Shown: positions 41,210-50,112 of the stretch, piece after piece
Layout of the letters: each line of letters opens with the position of its first letter
Numbering within the stretch: the first letter of the stretch is position 1
Source: Alcanivorax sp. 24
GTDB lineage: Bacteria > Pseudomonadota > Gammaproteobacteria > Pseudomonadales > Alcanivoracaceae
Reading direction: 5' to 3'
Assembly: GCF_004360225.1 (NCBI RefSeq)
Contig: NZ_SNUA01000001.1
Span: 310,001 to 374,000 of the forward strand
Length of the DNA stretch: 64,000 nucleotides
The notes under the pieces: model-generated
What the model was told of the DNA's origin: nothing
Databases searched by the model: none
The model's input: the letters and a program-made list of their open reading frames with translations, nothing else
Translations under genes and position numbers: made by a program

Positions 41210-42127
41210 GTGGCATGGTTATGGTCAGGGAAGATGCTGGTGCTGTACACCTTCATCGTGTGCGGGACCTATGTGCACTTCCGCGGTCGGATCCGGCATT
41301 CATTCAGCCGCCAGTTGTTGGATCATTCCACCATCATGGGGCCCTATAACTGCTTCGTTTACGCCACCAGTGATGTGGACAATACCCCGTTGCTGGATCG
41401 TTCCGCCTTCCCCGATCTGGATCTGCTGCGCGACAACTGGGAAGTATTCCGCGACGAGGCCATGAGGCTGTTCGACGAGGGTTATATTCGCCAGGCCGCC
41501 AGCGATAATGATCTGGCGTTTCATTCGTTTTTCCGTACCGGCTGGAAACGCTTCTATCTCAAATGGTACGACGATTCCCAGCCTTCCGCCGAGGCGCTCT
41601 GCCCCCGTTCGGTGGCGCTGGTCAACCAGGTGCCCAGCGTCAACGCCGCCATGTTCGCGATGCTGCCCGCCGGCGCCAAGCTGGGAAAACACCGTGACCC
41701 GTTCGCGGGCTCCCTGCGTTACCACCTGGGCCTGGTGACCCCCAACGACGATCGTTGCGCGATTTACGTCGACGGCGAGCGGCACGTCTGGCACGACGGC
41801 GAGGACGTGGTGTTCGATGAGACCTTCATCCATTGGGCGGAAAACAACACCGATCAGGATCGGCTGATTCTGTTTTGCGATGTGGAGCGTCCGCTACGCT
41901 ACCGGTTCGCCACGGCGATTAACCGGATATTCAAGAACGTGGTAGTGCGCGCCACCAGCACGGAAAATGTGGAAGGCGACCGCGTTGGTGTCTTGAACAA
42001 GGTCTTTGACGTGGTTTACAAGGCCCGGGCCAAAGCCAAGGATCTGAAAAAGCGCAACCGCGGTCTCTACTATATTCTCAAGTGGCTGATGATCGGAGCC
42101 TTGTTCTACTGGCTGTTCGTCCGCTGA
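41210..42127 (+). CDS. lpxO: LpxO-like lipid A / aspartyl beta-hydroxylase
   Basis: A 305-residue Fe(II)/2-oxoglutarate dioxygenase that adds a 2-hydroxyl to lipid A acyl chains. N-terminal membrane anchor (8-22), catalytic domain with AMLPAGAKLGKHRDPFAGSLRYHLGL (His and Asp iron ligands) and ETFIHWAENNT (distal His), then a C-terminal helix ending in the membrane (YILKWLMIGALFYWLFVR). The start is a GTG at 41210 with GGGAGG at proper distance; no upstream ATG fits. With the LpxR-like deacylase at 1862 it points to outer-membrane lipid modification. Confidence 0.88.
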   Translation: MAWLWSGKMLVLYTFIVCGTYVHFRGRIRHSFSRQLLDHSTIMGPYNCFVYATSDVDNTPLLDRSAFPDLDLLRDNWEVFRDEAMRLFDEGYIRQAASDNDLAFHSFFRTGWKRFYLKWYDDSQPSAEALCPRSVALVNQVPSVNAAMFAMLPAGAKLGKHRDPFAGSLRYHLGLVTPNDDRCAIYVDGERHVWHDGEDVVFDETFIHWAENNTDQDRLILFCDVERPLRYRFATAINRIFKNVVVRATSTENVEGDRVGVLNKVFDVVYKARAKAKDLKKRNRGLYYILKWLMIGALFYWLFVR

Positions 42128-42144
42128 ATCCGGCTGCAACGTCT

Positions 42145-42162
42145 CTGTCATGAAACTGGCAC
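42145..42162 (+). promoter_or_regulatory. Pho box upstream of phoX copy 2
   Basis: CTGTCAT GAAA CTGGCAC matches the PhoB box (CTGTCAT-N4-CTGTCAC) at 13 of 14 half-site positions with exact 11-bp phasing. It is 116 bp before the phoX2 start and in the right orientation for rightward activation. Confidence 0.82.
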
Positions 42163-42179
42163 GATTCCGACATCGTGCC
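42158..42179. terminator. stem-loop after lpxO, overlapping the Pho box
   Basis: GGCACGAT - TCCGAC - ATCGTGCC, a perfect 8-bp stem 30 bp after the lpxO stop, without a clear T tract. Its left arm shares five bases with the second Pho half-site, so it may be a terminator or an additional protein site. Confidence 0.45.
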
Positions 42180-42277
42180 TTCACCTCTCCTGCCTAGCCT
42201 CCTAGCGAACCCAGGCTCGCCCCGCGCGTCGGCATGCCGGTCGCGCGGGTCCCAGGAACTCCAGAGAGGCGACGATC

Positions 42278-44332
42278 ATGTCTGACAAAGTCGTGGATAG
42301 AACGATCGAGAACAACCCCGAAGAACCGGTATCCAACTTCACTTCCAATCGCTATTTCGCCGATATCATCCAGGCCCGTTACTCCCGGCGCACCATGCTC
42401 AAGGGCTCTCTGGGCGCCGCCGCCGTGACGTTCCTGGGGGCGGGCCTGGTCGGCTGCGGGGGTGACAGTGACAACGACGATGATAATGGTGGCGATGGTG
42501 GTGACGGCACCCCGCCGCGCCTGTCCTTCGACGCCATCGCCACCAGCCGCCAGGATGCGGTGGTGGTGCCCGAGGGGTATACCGCCAAGGCGTTCGTGCC
42601 CTGGGGAACACCGATTCTCGGTAGCTATCCGGCTTATATGGATGACGGCGGCAACACCGGTGCCGATCAGTCCATGCAGGTGGGTATGCACCATGACGGC
42701 ATGCATTTCTTCCCCTTGGAAGGCAGCTCCGAGCATGGCTTGCTGGTGATGAATCACGAGTATGTTGATCAAATCACCCTGCACCCCAATGGCCCGTCGG
42801 AGAGGCCTCGTCCGCTTGATGAAGTGCGCAAGGAAATGGCCGCCCATGGGGTGTCGGTCATTGAAGTACAGAAAAGCAGCAACGGTGATTGGGAAGTGGT
42901 GCCTTCCGCTTTGAACCGCCGTATCAACGCGTTTACCGTGATGGCGCTGCGTGGCCCCGCACGCGGTCATGACCTGGTGAAGACCGCCTTCTCTCCGGAA
43001 GGAACCCGTACCCGGGGCACCATCAATAACTGCGCCAATGGCTTCACGCCCTGGGGCACCTACCTGACCTGTGAGGAGAACTGGCCGGGTTATTTCCATG
43101 TGCGGATGGATCCGCAGCCCCGTCATTTGGCCCGTTACGGTGTCACTGGCTGGCAGGGATACCATTGGTACGACGTTCTGGACGAGGACAGTGATCTGTA
43201 CACCCGGTTCCAGCCCAGCGAATCCGGTGACGATGCTACCCAGGATTTTCGCAACGAGCCCAACGGCTTTGGCTGGATCGTTGAGATCGACCCTCACGAT
43301 CCGGACGCCATGCCGATCAAACGGACCGCATTGGGGCGTTTCTCCCACGAAGGGGTGGTGTTCGCCGAGCCCAAGGTGGGCGAGCCGATGGTGTTCTACT
43401 CCGGTGACGATGCCCGTTTTGAATACATCTACAAGTTCGTTTCCAAGAATCTGTATCAGGAAGGGATGACCGGCAACGATCTGATGGACGAAGGCACCCT
43501 GTACGTGGCCCGTTTCAATGACGACGGCAGCGGTGAATGGCTGCCTCTGTCCATGGGGGATGACGGCTTCGTCGCCAAAATGAACGCCGCGGTGGGCACC
43601 ACCGTGGGCAGCATCGAATTCGATGAGCCGTTCGCGGATCAGGGCGAGCTTCTGATCAATACCCGTCTGGCGGCGGACATTGCCGGTGCCACCCGCATGG
43701 ATCGCCCGGAGTGGGGCGCGGTGTGTCCGCGTACCGGCATGGTGTACTTCACGCTGACCAACAATTCCAATCGCACGGAAGACGATACCGACGCGGCCAA
43801 CCCGAGAGCGGCCAACCAGGTGGGCCAGATCATTCGCTGGCAGGAAGATGGCGCGGCCTCGGCCTCCACCTTCCAATGGGATCTGTTCGCGCTGGGTGGC
43901 CACCTCGAGGGCTCCGAGCAGGAGGGGCGCAGTCTGGTGGCCGATGCCGCGCTGACCGCGGAGAACATCTTCTCCTGCCCGGATGGGTTGTGGTTCGACG
44001 GCCGTGGTCTGCTGTGGATTCAGACCGATATGTCCGGTTCCATGCAGGACGGTTCCAGCGACCATGGGGATTTCGGCAATAACCAGATGCTGGTGGCGGA
44101 ACCGGATACCGGCCTGATCAAGCGCTTCCTGGTCGGGCCGACGGAGTGCGAGGTCACCGGCATTACCATGACGCCGGACCATAAGACGCTGTTCGTCAAC
44201 ATCCAGCATCCCGGTGATCGCTCCGAGCCGGGTGACTTCACCAGCCACTGGCCGGATGGGGGCAGCAGCCGGCCGCGCTCCTCCACGGTGGTGGTCACCC
44301 GCGATGATGGCGGGGAGATCGGCATCGCCTGA
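42278..44332 (+). CDS. phoX: PhoX-family (DUF839) phosphatase, copy 2
   Basis: A 684-residue PhoX-type enzyme, paralogous to the one at 16851. Twin Arg37-Arg38 (SRRTMLKGSLGAAAVTF) and a lipobox LVGC (Cys60) followed by an Asp/Gly-rich linker indicate a Tat-exported, membrane-anchored lipoprotein. The catalytic segments are kept: HHDGMHFFPLEGSSEHGLLVMNHEYV, NCANGFTPWGTYLTCEENWPGYF, NGFGWIVEIDPHDPDA, GPTECEVTGITMTPDHKTLFVNIQHPG. A good Pho box lies upstream, so it should be induced by phosphate starvation. It stands alone. Confidence 0.92.
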   Translation: MSDKVVDRTIENNPEEPVSNFTSNRYFADIIQARYSRRTMLKGSLGAAAVTFLGAGLVGCGGDSDNDDDNGGDGGDGTPPRLSFDAIATSRQDAVVVPEGYTAKAFVPWGTPILGSYPAYMDDGGNTGADQSMQVGMHHDGMHFFPLEGSSEHGLLVMNHEYVDQITLHPNGPSERPRPLDEVRKEMAAHGVSVIEVQKSSNGDWEVVPSALNRRINAFTVMALRGPARGHDLVKTAFSPEGTRTRGTINNCANGFTPWGTYLTCEENWPGYFHVRMDPQPRHLARYGVTGWQGYHWYDVLDEDSDLYTRFQPSESGDDATQDFRNEPNGFGWIVEIDPHDPDAMPIKRTALGRFSHEGVVFAEPKVGEPMVFYSGDDARFEYIYKFVSKNLYQEGMTGNDLMDEGTLYVARFNDDGSGEWLPLSMGDDGFVAKMNAAVGTTVGSIEFDEPFADQGELLINTRLAADIAGATRMDRPEWGAVCPRTGMVYFTLTNNSNRTEDDTDAANPRAANQVGQIIRWQEDGAASASTFQWDLFALGGHLEGSEQEGRSLVADAALTAENIFSCPDGLWFDGRGLLWIQTDMSGSMQDGSSDHGDFGNNQMLVAEPDTGLIKRFLVGPTECEVTGITMTPDHKTLFVNIQHPGDRSEPGDFTSHWPDGGSSRPRSSTVVVTRDDGGEIGIA

Positions 44333-44392
44333 TCGGAAGAGGTCTCTTGCCAGCCGCGACGCCCCGCTTGCCGGGGCGTTGCTGCTTCTGGG

Positions 44393-45298
44393 TCAGCGTT
44401 CCTCGAAGGACTGGTAGAACAAAGCCAGTTCGTCGATCAGGGTCCGCACCGCCGGCAGCAGCCCCCGCCGTGATGGAAACACCGCGTGGATGATATCCCG
44501 GCGCGGTGCCCAGTCCGGCAGCAGATGAATCAGACTGCCTTCTTCCAACTGCTGGCGCACGGCCAGCAGCGGTAACTGCACCACGCCCACTCCCGCCACC
44601 GCGGCCCAGCGCAAGGCGATCATGTCGGTGGTGACGAAGCGGGGATGGTGAGGCACGGTGGCTTTGTGTTCACCGGGGCCGTACAGCACCCAGACATAGC
44701 TGGGTCGCGGACTACTCAGTGCCAGACTCGGCCATTCGCCCAGGGCCTCTGGCGCTGCCGGCAGCCCGTGGCGTGCCACCAGTGCCGGCCCGGCCACCAT
44801 TGCCGGGTGGCGGTCCGACAGCACCTTCAGCACCAGATCGCTGTCTTCCAATGGCGGTGGCCGTACCCGGATCGCCACATCGATGCCCTCGTTGATCACA
44901 TCCACGCGCCGGTTGGTGGCTTCCAGATGTACGGTGATCTCCGGATAACGGGTCATGAAATCGGCCAGGAAGGTGCCGATGTGCACGTGCAGAAGGGTGA
45001 CCGGACAGGTCAGCCGGATCACGCCTCTGGGGCTGGCCCGAACACTATCAATGGCGTCCTGGGCCGCCTCCGCTTCCACCAGCATGGCCTTGCAGTGGTC
45101 GTAGTAGGTGCGCCCGATTTCCGTGACGGAGAAGTGCCGGGTGGAGCGGTGTAGCAGGCGCACGCCCAGGCGTTCCTCCAGCGCCGCCACGCGTCGGCTG
45201 AGTTTTGATTTGGGCTGTCCGATGGCGCGGCCGGCGGGGGCGAAACCGCCGTGCTCCACGGTCTTCACGTAGTAATAGAGGTCGTTGAGGTTTTCCAA
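44393..45298 (-). CDS. LysR-family regulator
   Basis: A 301-residue LTTR. HTH: LNDLYYYVKTVEHGGFAPAGRAIGQPKSKLSRRVAALEERLGVRLLHRSTR; effector domain from about 90 (GVIRLTCPVTLLHVHIGTFLADFMTRYPEITVHLEATNRRVDVINEGIDVAIRV). Homology begins at a TTG (45298) directly before the HTH; upstream ATGs in frame would extend it into the divergent gene, so TTG is preferred. Divergent from an isochorismatase-like hydrolase, the arrangement of a regulator and its target. A perfect dyad with T-N11-A lies just upstream. Confidence 0.85.
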   Translation of the reverse strand: MENLNDLYYYVKTVEHGGFAPAGRAIGQPKSKLSRRVAALEERLGVRLLHRSTRHFSVTEIGRTYYDHCKAMLVEAEAAQDAIDSVRASPRGVIRLTCPVTLLHVHIGTFLADFMTRYPEITVHLEATNRRVDVINEGIDVAIRVRPPPLEDSDLVLKVLSDRHPAMVAGPALVARHGLPAAPEALGEWPSLALSSPRPSYVWVLYGPGEHKATVPHHPRFVTTDMIALRWAAVAGVGVVQLPLLAVRQQLEEGSLIHLLPDWAPRRDIIHAVFPSRRGLLPAVRTLIDELALFYQSFEER

Positions 45299-45313
45299 AA
45301 TCAGGCTCGCTAC

Positions 45314-45331
45314 TGTTCCAATAATGGAACA
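45314..45331. promoter_or_regulatory. LTTR-box palindrome
   Basis: TGTTCCA - ATAA - TGGAACA is a perfect 7-bp inverted repeat that contains the LysR T-N11-A signature. It is 15 bp from the LysR start and about 150 bp from the hydrolase, suiting autorepression. Confidence 0.7.
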
Positions 45332-45481
45332 CTGAGTGGCAAATTTGCTATCTACACGGCTTGGAGTCCTATTAATAGCATGATCGTCAAGATGTTCGCA
45401 CTCGCGACATCTTGATCCTTCGACGAGGTTGTCGACAGCGATAACCCAACGGGCAAGACAAACCAATTGAGGAGATTGATC

Positions 45482-46108
45482 ATGGGTAAGCAATACAACC
45501 GTTTGAATAAAGACGATGCCGCCGTGTTATTGGTTGATCATCAGGCGGGCTTGTTGTCGCTGGTTCGGGACATCGAGCCGGACAAGTTCAATAACAACGT
45601 GCTGGCACTGGCGGATCTGGCCAAGTACTTCAATCTGCCCACCATCCTGACCACCAGCTTCGAGGACGGTCCCAATGGCCCGCTGATCCCGGAGTTGAAA
45701 GCACTGTTTCCGGAAGCGCCGTACATCGCCCGGCCGGGTCAGATCAATGCCTGGGATAACGAGGATTTCGTCAAGGCGGTGAAAGCCACCGGCAAGAAGC
45801 AGCTGATCATCGCGGGCGTGGTGACGGAGGTCTGTGTGGCCTTTCCCGCGCTGTCGGCGCTGGAGGAGGACTTCGAGGTGTTCGTGGTCACCGACGCTTC
45901 CGGCACCTTTGATCCGCTTACCCGGGACGCGGCCTGGGATCGGATGTCCGCCGCCGGTGCTCAGCTGATGACCTGGTTCGGTACCGCCTGCGAATTGCAC
46001 CGGGACTGGCGTAATGATGTTGAAGGTCTGGGGACGTTGTTCTCGAAACATATTCCGGATTACCGGAACCTGATGACCAGCTACAACACGCTCACCGCCG
46101 GCAAATAA
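45482..46108 (+). CDS. YcaC-like isochorismatase-family hydrolase
   Basis: A 208-residue cysteine hydrolase of the YcaC branch. The triad is visible as Asp in VLLVDHQAGLL, Lys in KATGKKQLII and Cys in VVTEVCVAFPALSA. FNLPTILTTSFEDGPNGPLIPEL and WDRMSAAGAQLMTWFGTACEL are YcaC hallmarks. The ATG at 45482 follows GAGGAGATTG. YcaC enzymes act on unknown amides or esters; they are often induced by LysR regulators and oxidative stress. A strong terminator follows, shared with rho. Confidence 0.88.
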   Translation: MGKQYNRLNKDDAAVLLVDHQAGLLSLVRDIEPDKFNNNVLALADLAKYFNLPTILTTSFEDGPNGPLIPELKALFPEAPYIARPGQINAWDNEDFVKAVKATGKKQLIIAGVVTEVCVAFPALSALEEDFEVFVVTDASGTFDPLTRDAAWDRMSAAGAQLMTWFGTACELHRDWRNDVEGLGTLFSKHIPDYRNLMTSYNTLTAGK

Positions 46109-46122
46109 CCCGGTATGAAAAC

Positions 46123-46166
46123 ACGAAAGGCCCGCTTCCGCTGTTTGGAACGGGCCTTTCGTCGTT
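46123..46166. terminator. bidirectional intrinsic terminator between ycaC-like gene and rho
   Basis: ACGAAAGGCCCG (46123-46134) pairs perfectly with CGGGCCTTTCGT (46151-46162); an inner TTCC/GGAA extends the stem. It is followed by GTTTTTT on the plus strand and preceded by an A-rich run on the other, so it can end transcription from both sides. Confidence 0.92.
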
Positions 46167-46187
46167 TTTTCTCGAGGTGTGCGCGGG

Positions 46188-47447
46188 TTATTTGCGCTTC
46201 ATGGACTCGAAGAATTCCAGATTGGTTTTGGTCTGTTTCATGCGATCCAGAAGGAACTCCATGGCGCCGATCTCATCCATCGGATGCAGCACTTTGCGCA
46301 GGATCCACATTTTCTGCAGCTCGTCTTCACTGACCAGACGTTCTTCACGGCGGGTGCCGGACTTCTTGATGTTGATGGCCGGGAACACGCGTTTCTCGGA
46401 GACCTTGCGGTCCAGGTGCAGTTCCATGTTGCCGGTGCCCTTGAACTCCTCGTAGATCACTTCATCCATCTTGGAGCCGGTTTCCACCAGTGCCGTGGCG
46501 AGGATGGTCAGGCTGCCGCCTTCCTCGATGTTCCGGGCGGCGCCGAAGAAGCGTTTCGGTTTTTCCAGGGCGTGGGCATCCACACCGCCGGTCAGGACCT
46601 TGCCGGAGCTGGGCTGCACGGTGTTGTAGGCGCGTGCCAGACGGGTGATGGAATCCAGCAGGATGATCACGTCCTGCTTGTGCTCGACCAGACGCTTGGC
46701 TTTCTCGATCACCATTTCCGCTACCTGAACGTGGCGGGCCGGCGGCTCGTCGAAGGTGGAGGCGACAACTTCACCACGGACCGTGCGCGACATCTCCGTC
46801 ACCTCTTCGGGACGCTCGTCGATCAGCAGCACGATCATGTGGGATTCGGGGTTGTTGCGGGCGATGGAGTGGGCGATGTTCTGCAGGAGCATGGTTTTAC
46901 CGGCTTTCGGCGGGGCCACGATCAGGCCGCGTTGCCCTTTGCCGATCGGGGCCACCAGATCGATCACCCGGGCGGTGATGTCCTCGGTGGAGCCGTTGCC
47001 CACTTCCATGACCAGACGCTCGGTGGGGAACAGAGGCGTCAGGTTTTCAAACAGAATCTTGTTCTTGGCGTTTTCCGGTTTATCGAAGTTGATCTCGTTG
47101 ACCTTGAGCATGGCGAAATAGCGTTCGCCATCCTTGGGAGGTCGGATCTTGCCGGAAATGGTATCGCCGGTGCGCAGATTGAAGCGGCGAATCTGGCTCG
47201 GTGACACATAGATGTCATCCGGTCCCGCCAGATAGGAGCCTTCGGCGGAACGTAAAAAGCCGAAGCCATCCTGAAGAATCTCCAAGACGCCGTCGCCGTA
47301 AATGTCCGAGCCGTTTTTGGCGGCTCTCTTCAGAATCGAGAAGATGACGTCTTGTTTGCGGGTACGGGCCAGGTTTTCCAGGCCCAGTTCCTTGGCGATG
47401 TCCAGGAGTTCGCCAATAGGCTTCTGCTTCAGTTCGGTCAGATTCAT
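46188..47447 (-). CDS. rho: transcription termination factor Rho
   Basis: A 419-residue RNA-dependent ATPase. N-terminal NHB and cold-shock domain ([48 protein letters not shown] and [18 protein letters not shown]), Walker A APPKAGKT, Walker [18 protein letters not shown]-loop region [10 protein letters not shown]. Full length and highly conserved. The 447-bp upstream region has several hairpins, which fits a long leader as in the autoregulated E. coli rho. Confidence 0.98.
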   Translation of the reverse strand: MNLTELKQKPIGELLDIAKELGLENLARTRKQDVIFSILKRAAKNGSDIYGDGVLEILQDGFGFLRSAEGSYLAGPDDIYVSPSQIRRFNLRTGDTISGKIRPPKDGERYFAMLKVNEINFDKPENAKNKILFENLTPLFPTERLVMEVGNGSTEDITARVIDLVAPIGKGQRGLIVAPPKAGKTMLLQNIAHSIARNNPESHMIVLLIDERPEEVTEMSRTVRGEVVASTFDEPPARHVQVAEMVIEKAKRLVEHKQDVIILLDSITRLARAYNTVQPSSGKVLTGGVDAHALEKPKRFFGAARNIEEGGSLTILATALVETGSKMDEVIYEEFKGTGNMELHLDRKVSEKRVFPAINIKKSGTRREERLVSEDELQKMWILRKVLHPMDEIGAMEFLLDRMKQTKTNLEFFESMKRK

Positions 47448-47894
47448 TGGTGTGTTGGGTGTCTAGAGAATGAATGATTGGAAAACACCTGGGGGCGGTG
47501 TTGTTTTATGAAAGTCCGATTATCGGATTCGTTGTCCCTACGATAAGGGACGTCGTTCTGGAGCGCTTAGCCGGCAAAGCCGTGGAAATCTCTAATTGAT
47601 TGGTTCGTGAGGTTTCGGTGGGAAATATCGGGACATCCGGCCGGTGTACTCAGGCCCGTCGTCGAATCATGGGTAATGAAGGGATGCCCCTCCCGAAAAT
47701 CACCCACCGATACCGCCCCTGACGCGAGGCCATGGGTGAATCTTAACTCAAGAACAAATGAATTAGAGATCCCCTGCTTGAGGGTGCGAAAACGCTGGTT
47801 TCGGAATGTACCACCGTGAGTCGGCGCCTGTCCAGCCCATAATCAAACGGATAGGAGATGAATTGATCATGGGCTGGCCGGGATTGACAGCGTA
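47448..47894. other. rho leader region and trxA 3' region, no gene seen
   Basis: Holds several dyads: TCCGAT-T-ATCGGA (47515-47527), GTCCCT-ACGATA-AGGGAC (47534-47551) and an imperfect AAAACACC/GGTGTTGTTTT (47482-47507), all on the rho leader side. A 70-codon frame on the plus strand at 47607 has no family signature and no ribosome site. Confidence 0.55.
47832..47877. terminator. stem-loop after trxA
   Basis: CCAGCCCAT (47832-47840) pairs with ATGGGCTGG (47869-47877), extended by ATCAA/TTGAT after one mismatch. It lies 17 bp after the trxA stop on the minus strand. There is no T tract, so it may be a 3' stabilising hairpin rather than an intrinsic terminator. Confidence 0.55.
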
Positions 47895-48221
47895 CTACAG
47901 GGTGCTGTCCAGGAAAGCGGAGAGCTGGGATTTGGACAGCGCGCCCACCTTGGTGGCTTCGACGTCGCCGTTCTTGAACACGGTGAGTGTCGGAATGCCA
48001 CGTACGCCGTATTTGCGCGGGGTATCCGGGTTCTCATCAATGTTCAGCTTGGCGATGGTCAGCTTGTCGGCGTATTCCTTGGACAGGTCCTCCAGGATCG
48101 GCGCCACCATCTTGCACGGGCCGCACCACGGTGCCCAGTAGTCCACCAGAACCGGACCGTCGGCCTTGAGGACCTTGTCCTCGAAGTCGGCGTCGGTCAC
48201 GTTGATAATCTCGCCGCTCAT
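47895..48221 (-). CDS. trxA: thioredoxin 1
   Basis: A 108-residue thioredoxin with the redox centre WCGPCK in [17 protein letters not shown] and the cis-proline in GIPTL. Cytosolic disulfide reductase that reduces ribonucleotide reductase and many other targets. GGAGATATTC precedes the ATG. Order trxA-rho is standard in gammaproteobacteria. It is divergent from ppx. Confidence 0.98.
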   Translation of the reverse strand: MSGEIINVTDADFEDKVLKADGPVLVDYWAPWCGPCKMVAPILEDLSKEYADKLTIAKLNIDENPDTPRKYGVRGIPTLTVFKNGDVEATKVGALSKSQLSAFLDSTL

Positions 48222-48428
48222 GAATATCTCCTGCTTAAGGGTTTCGCGAGATTGATACTATCGGGCCGGCAACGCGGGATTTCAAGCGTGAGGGGCGATT
48301 ACGCCGACAGCCGGACCCTATGGCGGGATCGATTGCCGGTTGCGGCGTGCCCTCGCGGCGCGGAAAATCAATCCATGGGCGCGTCGGGGACGGCCGCCGT
48401 TTCCGCAGCTTGGCAGAGAGGGAACAAT

Positions 48429-49919
48429 TTGCGACAAGGCGAGCAACTGGCGGCCATTGATCTGGGCTCCAATAGTTTTCATATGGTGGTGGCGCGTCAG
48501 GATCAGGGAGAAGTACGCCTGCTGGAAGGTCTCTCGGAAAAAGTGCAGTTGGGCAGCGGTCTGGACAAGGAGAATCGGCTGGATGAGGAAACCCAGCAGC
48601 GGGCGCTGGAATGCCTGGCCCGGTTTGCCCAGCGGATCACCGGCGTGCGCAGGGGCAACGTCCGGGTAGTGGGGACCAATACCCTGCGCATGGCGCGTAA
48701 CGCCAAGGCGTTTATCGCCCGCGCCGAGCAGGTTCTTGGCCATGACATCGAGGTGGTGGCCGGCCGTGAAGAAGCCCGGCTGATTTACCTTGGCGTGGCT
48801 CACAGTCTGGCCGCCAATGGCGGCAGCCGGCTGGTGGTGGATATTGGCGGCGGTTCCAGTGAGTTGATCATCGGTGAAGGGTTTGAGGCGGTGGAAACCG
48901 AGTCCCTGCATATGGGCTGTGTCAGTTTCCGCCAGCGCTTCTTCGCCGATGGCCGTATCACCGAGGCGGGCATGGCCCGGGCAGTCACCGCCGCCCGCCA
49001 GGAAGTACTGTCGATCGAGGCCAACTACCGGCGGATGGGCTGGACCCAGGCGGTGGGTGCCTCCGGCACCATCAAGGCCATCGCTCAGGTGTGTGAGGAA
49101 AGCGGCCTGACCGATCAGGGCATTACTCTGGAGGCGCTGGAGAAAATCGCCCGCAAGGTGGTGAAAGCCGGTTCCGCGGACGCCTTGTCCCTGAAAGGTC
49201 TTCGTGAGGATCGCAAGCCGATTTTCGCCTCCGGGCTGGCCATCCTGCTGGGGATCTTCCGGCAACTGGGCATTACCCATATGACGGTATCCGGCGGCGC
49301 CCTGCGTGAAGGGTTGCTCTACGACTTGCTGGGACGTTTTACCCATGAGGATGTCCGGGAGCGCAGCGTACAGGCGGTAATGGATCGTTACCGGGTGGAG
49401 CCGGCCCAGGCGCGTCGGGTGCACGACACCGTGCTGGCGTTGCACCAGTCGGTGGCGGAGGCGTGGTCACTGAATGATGAGGCGCTGCTGGATACCCTGC
49501 GTTGGGCGGCGTTACTGCATGAAGTGGGTCTGACCGTCTCCCACAGCCAATTCCACAAGCATGGCGCCTATATGCTTTCCAACGCCGATCTGCCCGGCTT
49601 TTCGCGCCAGGAACAGGCGGCGGTGGCGCTGCTGGTGCGCGGCCATCGCCGCAAACTGCCGCTGTCGGCCCTATCGGAATGGGACGAGGAAGAGCGGGAG
49701 CCGCTGTTGCGACTGTGCCTGCTGCTGCGTCTGGCCTGTCGTCTGCATCATGCGCGTAGTGACGAGCCGTTGCCGTCGCTAAGCCTGGTCGCCGACGGCA
49801 AGGTATTGACGCTGAGCTTCCCGCCAGGCTGGCTGGCGGAACACCCGCTGACCCAGGCGGATCTGGAGCAGGAGCAGGAGTTCTTCCAGAGCAGCGATTA
49901 TCAGCTGGCAGTGACCTGA
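48429..49919 (+). CDS. ppx: exopolyphosphatase
   Basis: A 496-residue Ppx/GppA phosphatase that removes terminal phosphate from polyphosphate. ASKHA-fold signatures: LAAIDLGSNSFHMVVA, LVVDIGGGSSELIIGEG, GASGTIKAIAQV and TVSGGALREGLLYDLL, then a C-terminal HD-like helical domain (LLHEVGLTVSHSQFHKHGAYMLSNA). The TTG at 48429 is preferred as the start because GAGGGA lies just upstream and homology begins ten residues later; an ATG at 48375 is the alternative. ppk1 follows convergently at 50113, the usual neighbourhood. Confidence 0.93.
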   Translation: MRQGEQLAAIDLGSNSFHMVVARQDQGEVRLLEGLSEKVQLGSGLDKENRLDEETQQRALECLARFAQRITGVRRGNVRVVGTNTLRMARNAKAFIARAEQVLGHDIEVVAGREEARLIYLGVAHSLAANGGSRLVVDIGGGSSELIIGEGFEAVETESLHMGCVSFRQRFFADGRITEAGMARAVTAARQEVLSIEANYRRMGWTQAVGASGTIKAIAQVCEESGLTDQGITLEALEKIARKVVKAGSADALSLKGLREDRKPIFASGLAILLGIFRQLGITHMTVSGGALREGLLYDLLGRFTHEDVRERSVQAVMDRYRVEPAQARRVHDTVLALHQSVAEAWSLNDEALLDTLRWAALLHEVGLTVSHSQFHKHGAYMLSNADLPGFSRQEQAAVALLVRGHRRKLPLSALSEWDEEEREPLLRLCLLLRLACRLHHARSDEPLPSLSLVADGKVLTLSFPPGWLAEHPLTQADLEQEQEFFQSSDYQLAVT

Positions 49920-49999
49920 AGCGCGATCCGTGCCTCCCCGCTATCCCAAATTCTGGCGGGTCTCGGGAACATGGATTCAGCGATTGCTACAAGGCCACC

Positions 50000-50075
50000 G
50001 TGGAGCTTGCCCCGCAAGCGAATTACGGCGGGGCATCGCAAGAGGTACGCCAGCGGGGCTGGCTCCCACACCGGG
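50000..50075. repeat. REP-like palindrome, copy 6 (degenerate)
   Basis: TGGAGCTTGCCCCGCAAGCGAAT is a diverged left arm; the right side (CGCAAGAGGTACGCCAGCGGGGCTGGCTCCCACA, in part) pairs imperfectly. It occupies the ppx-ppk1 convergent gap. Confidence 0.5.
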
Positions 50076-50112
50076 GGCGTAGCCCTATCCGCGGGAAGCT
50101 GCCGGCACACGT

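Noticed and set aside
42194-44248. Open frame of 684 codons on the minus strand
   Set aside because: Antisense to phoX copy 2; no recognisable domain, while the plus-strand frame is a clear PhoX.
46179-47204. Open frame of 341 codons on the plus strand
   Set aside because: Antisense to rho, with no domain and no ribosome site.
47607-47819. Possible 70-codon gene between rho and trxA
   Set aside because: No homology recognised, no ribosome site, and it overlaps hairpin-rich leader sequence.
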